DNA of 7,488 bases. It comes from an uncultured Oxalobacteraceae bacterium. GTDB lineage: Bacteria > Pseudomonadota > Gammaproteobacteria > Burkholderiales > Burkholderiaceae. The position numbers and the translations under genes are program-made. The notes under the pieces were generated by a model. That model saw nothing but the letters and a program-made list of their open reading frames with translations, was not told where the DNA came from and did no database searches. Every line of letters starts with the position of its first letter. Within the stretch, counting starts at the first letter, position 1. The stretch is taken from assembly GCA_946479705.1 (NCBI GenBank), contig CAMLHI010000095.1, forward strand, positions 1-7,488, given 5' to 3'. Below are positions 6,462-7,488 of the stretch, piece after piece.

Positions 6462-6926
6462 ATGAAATGTCCTTTCTGCCAGCATGAAGATACCCAGGTA
6501 CTCGATACCCGGGTGTCGGAGGACGATTCGATCCGGCGGCGGCGCCGCTGCGCCAGTTGCGATAAACGATTTACCACGTATGAGCGGATCGAACTGTCGA
6601 TGCCGATCATCGTCAAGAAGAATGGCAGCCGCACCGAATTCGCTCCCTCCAAGCTGCGCGGCAGCCTGATGCTGGCGCTGCGCAAACGGCCGGTCTCGGC
6701 CGCCGCGATCGACATGGCCATCGCTTCCATCGAAGAAAAACTGCTCACCAGCGGCCAGCGCGAGGTCGACACCGGCCACGTCGGCGAACTGGTCATGCAG
6801 GAGCTCAAGCGGCTCGACAAGATCGCCTACATCCGCTTCGCCTCCGTCTACAAGAATTTCGAAGACCTGGCCGAGTTCCAGGAAGCCATTGCCGAAGTTG
6901 GCCACGAGCGCAAACCCCGCAAATAA
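6462..6926 (+). CDS. nrdR: NrdR, ATP-cone repressor of ribonucleotide reductase genes
   Basis: NrdR is a nucleotide-sensing transcription repressor of the nrd genes: it binds ATP/dATP through its ATP-cone and DNA through a zinc ribbon. The 154 aa is near the usual 150. The zinc ribbon uses C3, C6, C30 and C33 (CPFC ... CASC), followed by [10 protein letters not shown] (35-44). The ATP-cone spans about residues 49-139, starting with the typical VKKNG and ending with [17 protein letters not shown]. It lies 23 bp after glyA on the same strand with no hairpin between, so it is probably co-transcribed. Its ribosome-binding site is weak, which fits coupling to glyA translation. glyA-nrdR adjacency is common in betaproteobacteria as far as I recall. 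No NrdR box is evident in this window. Confidence 0.97.
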   Translation: MKCPFCQHEDTQVLDTRVSEDDSIRRRRRCASCDKRFTTYERIELSMPIIVKKNGSRTEFAPSKLRGSLMLALRKRPVSAAAIDMAIASIEEKLLTSGQREVDTGHVGELVMQELKRLDKIAYIRFASVYKNFEDLAEFQEAIAEVGHERKPRK

Positions 6927-7042
6927 GTTCCGTTTTTCCGCTTGAGACAGGCCAGCCGCCCGGCTGAGCCGCGCTGATAAGGTCATGTCTCGGCGCCTCC
7001 GATCACCTGTTTACTTACGGCGCCCATTCCATGGGGGCGCAC

Positions 7043-7488
7043 ATGCGGCGGTCGTACGCTGGAGGCTTTACGCTGGTCGAAGTGCTCGTTGCGCTGCTGG
7101 TGCTGGCGGTCGGCATCGCGGGCGCCGCAGCCGCCCAGGTCGCGGCCACCCGCACCCGGCACGACACCATGCTCATGGCCACCGCGGTGCAGCTGGCCGC
7201 CAGCCTGGCCGAGCGCATCCGCGCCCATCCCTCCGCGGCCTATGCCGCTTTCGACTACCATGCCGGCCGCGACGGCCCACCCACTGCCGTCCCGTTTTGT
7301 GATGGCGCGTGCGACGCCGCCCGGCTGGCCGAGGCCGACCTGGCCGAACTGCGCGTCGCCCTGCACGCCGAGTTTCCCGGCGGGCGCGCGCTGGTGTGCC
7401 GCGACGCGCGCGTGTGGGACGAAACGCGCGAGGCCCTCGCGTGGGAGTGCACGTCCACCCCGCAGGCGCCGCTGGTCGTCAAGCTGGG
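7043..7488 (+). CDS. pilV: PilV-type minor prepilin of type IV pili (5' part, cut by window end)
   Basis: The frame opens at 7043 and runs off the right edge, with 148 codons visible. It has a textbook class III (prepilin) signal: a short basic leader MRRSYAGG, cleavage by PilD after Gly8, and a mature N-terminus FTLVEVLVALLVLAVGIAG with Phe at +1 and Glu at +5. The region after the helix (QLAASLAERIRAHP) and the later cysteines, the PGG and LVC fit PilV minor pilins, which prime pilus assembly with PilW, PilX and PilY1. An in-frame ATG at 7031 would give a 12-residue leader; GGGGGC before 7043 makes the shorter form slightly better. FimT or GspI-like pseudopilins are alternatives, but the length and the ARIxAHP-like stretch favour PilV. 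No promoter is clear in 6927-7042, which holds only a small CAGCCG-CC-CGGCTG hairpin (6953-6966). Confidence 0.85.
   Translation, partial: MRRSYAGGFTLVEVLVALLVLAVGIAGAAAAQVAATRTRHDTMLMATAVQLAASLAERIRAHPSAAYAAFDYHAGRDGPPTAVPFCDGACDAARLAEADLAELRVALHAEFPGGRALVCRDARVWDETREALAWECTSTPQAPLVVKL

Noticed and set aside
6953..6966. CAGCCG-CC-CGGCTG inverted repeat after nrdR as a terminator
   Set aside because: The 2-nt loop is too tight for the full stem and no T-tract follows, so it is not supported as a terminator.

Overview
This window looks like a chromosomal core segment of a high-GC betaproteobacterium. The nearest group by inference is Oxalobacteraceae (Massilia, Janthinobacterium or Duganella-like). 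The evidence is the protein flavour of Tol-Pal, SHMT and NrdR, the strong G/C third-position bias, and a betaproteobacterial-style riboswitch leader on glyA. No taxonomy search was possible. There are no signs of mobile elements, CRISPR arrays, tRNA or rRNA genes.

Layout. Positions 1-3888 hold the Tol-Pal operon on the minus strand. Read from right to left it is ybgC (3888-3484), tolQ, tolR, tolA, tolB and the first 20 codons of pal, cut by the left edge. Gaps are 12-41 bp, so this is one compact transcription unit. TolQ, TolR and TolA form the proton-driven inner-membrane motor and energy transducer. TolB is the periplasmic beta-propeller, Pal is the outer-membrane lipoprotein, and YbgC is the acyl-CoA thioesterase that usually heads the operon. 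The roughly 200 bp upstream of ybgC hold a perfect 7-4-7 palindrome and a plausible -10 element. Next on the minus strand (4840-4088) is a YdfG-type short-chain dehydrogenase.

The divergent ydfG-glyA gap (4841-5190) is the most informative non-coding stretch. On the plus strand it carries a good sigma-70 promoter (TTGCTC-17-TACAAT). Immediately after comes a nearly complete ZTP/ZMP riboswitch (pfl motif), then an intrinsic terminator whose 5' arm reuses the conserved 3' strand of the aptamer, and then a clear ribosome-binding site and glyA (5191-6438). This predicts that glyA (serine hydroxymethyltransferase) is switched on when ZMP/ZTP builds up, the signal of 10-formyl-THF shortage. nrdR, the ribonucleotide reductase repressor, follows only 23 bp later with no visible terminator, so it may share this control.

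The right edge (7043-7488) holds the 5' part of a type IV pilus minor prepilin of PilV type, probably the start of a minor-pilin operon that continues outside the window.

Most of the window is well-known housekeeping biology. The items worth a second look are the riboswitch/terminator leader, its possible reach into nrdR, and the palindrome at the tol operon promoter.
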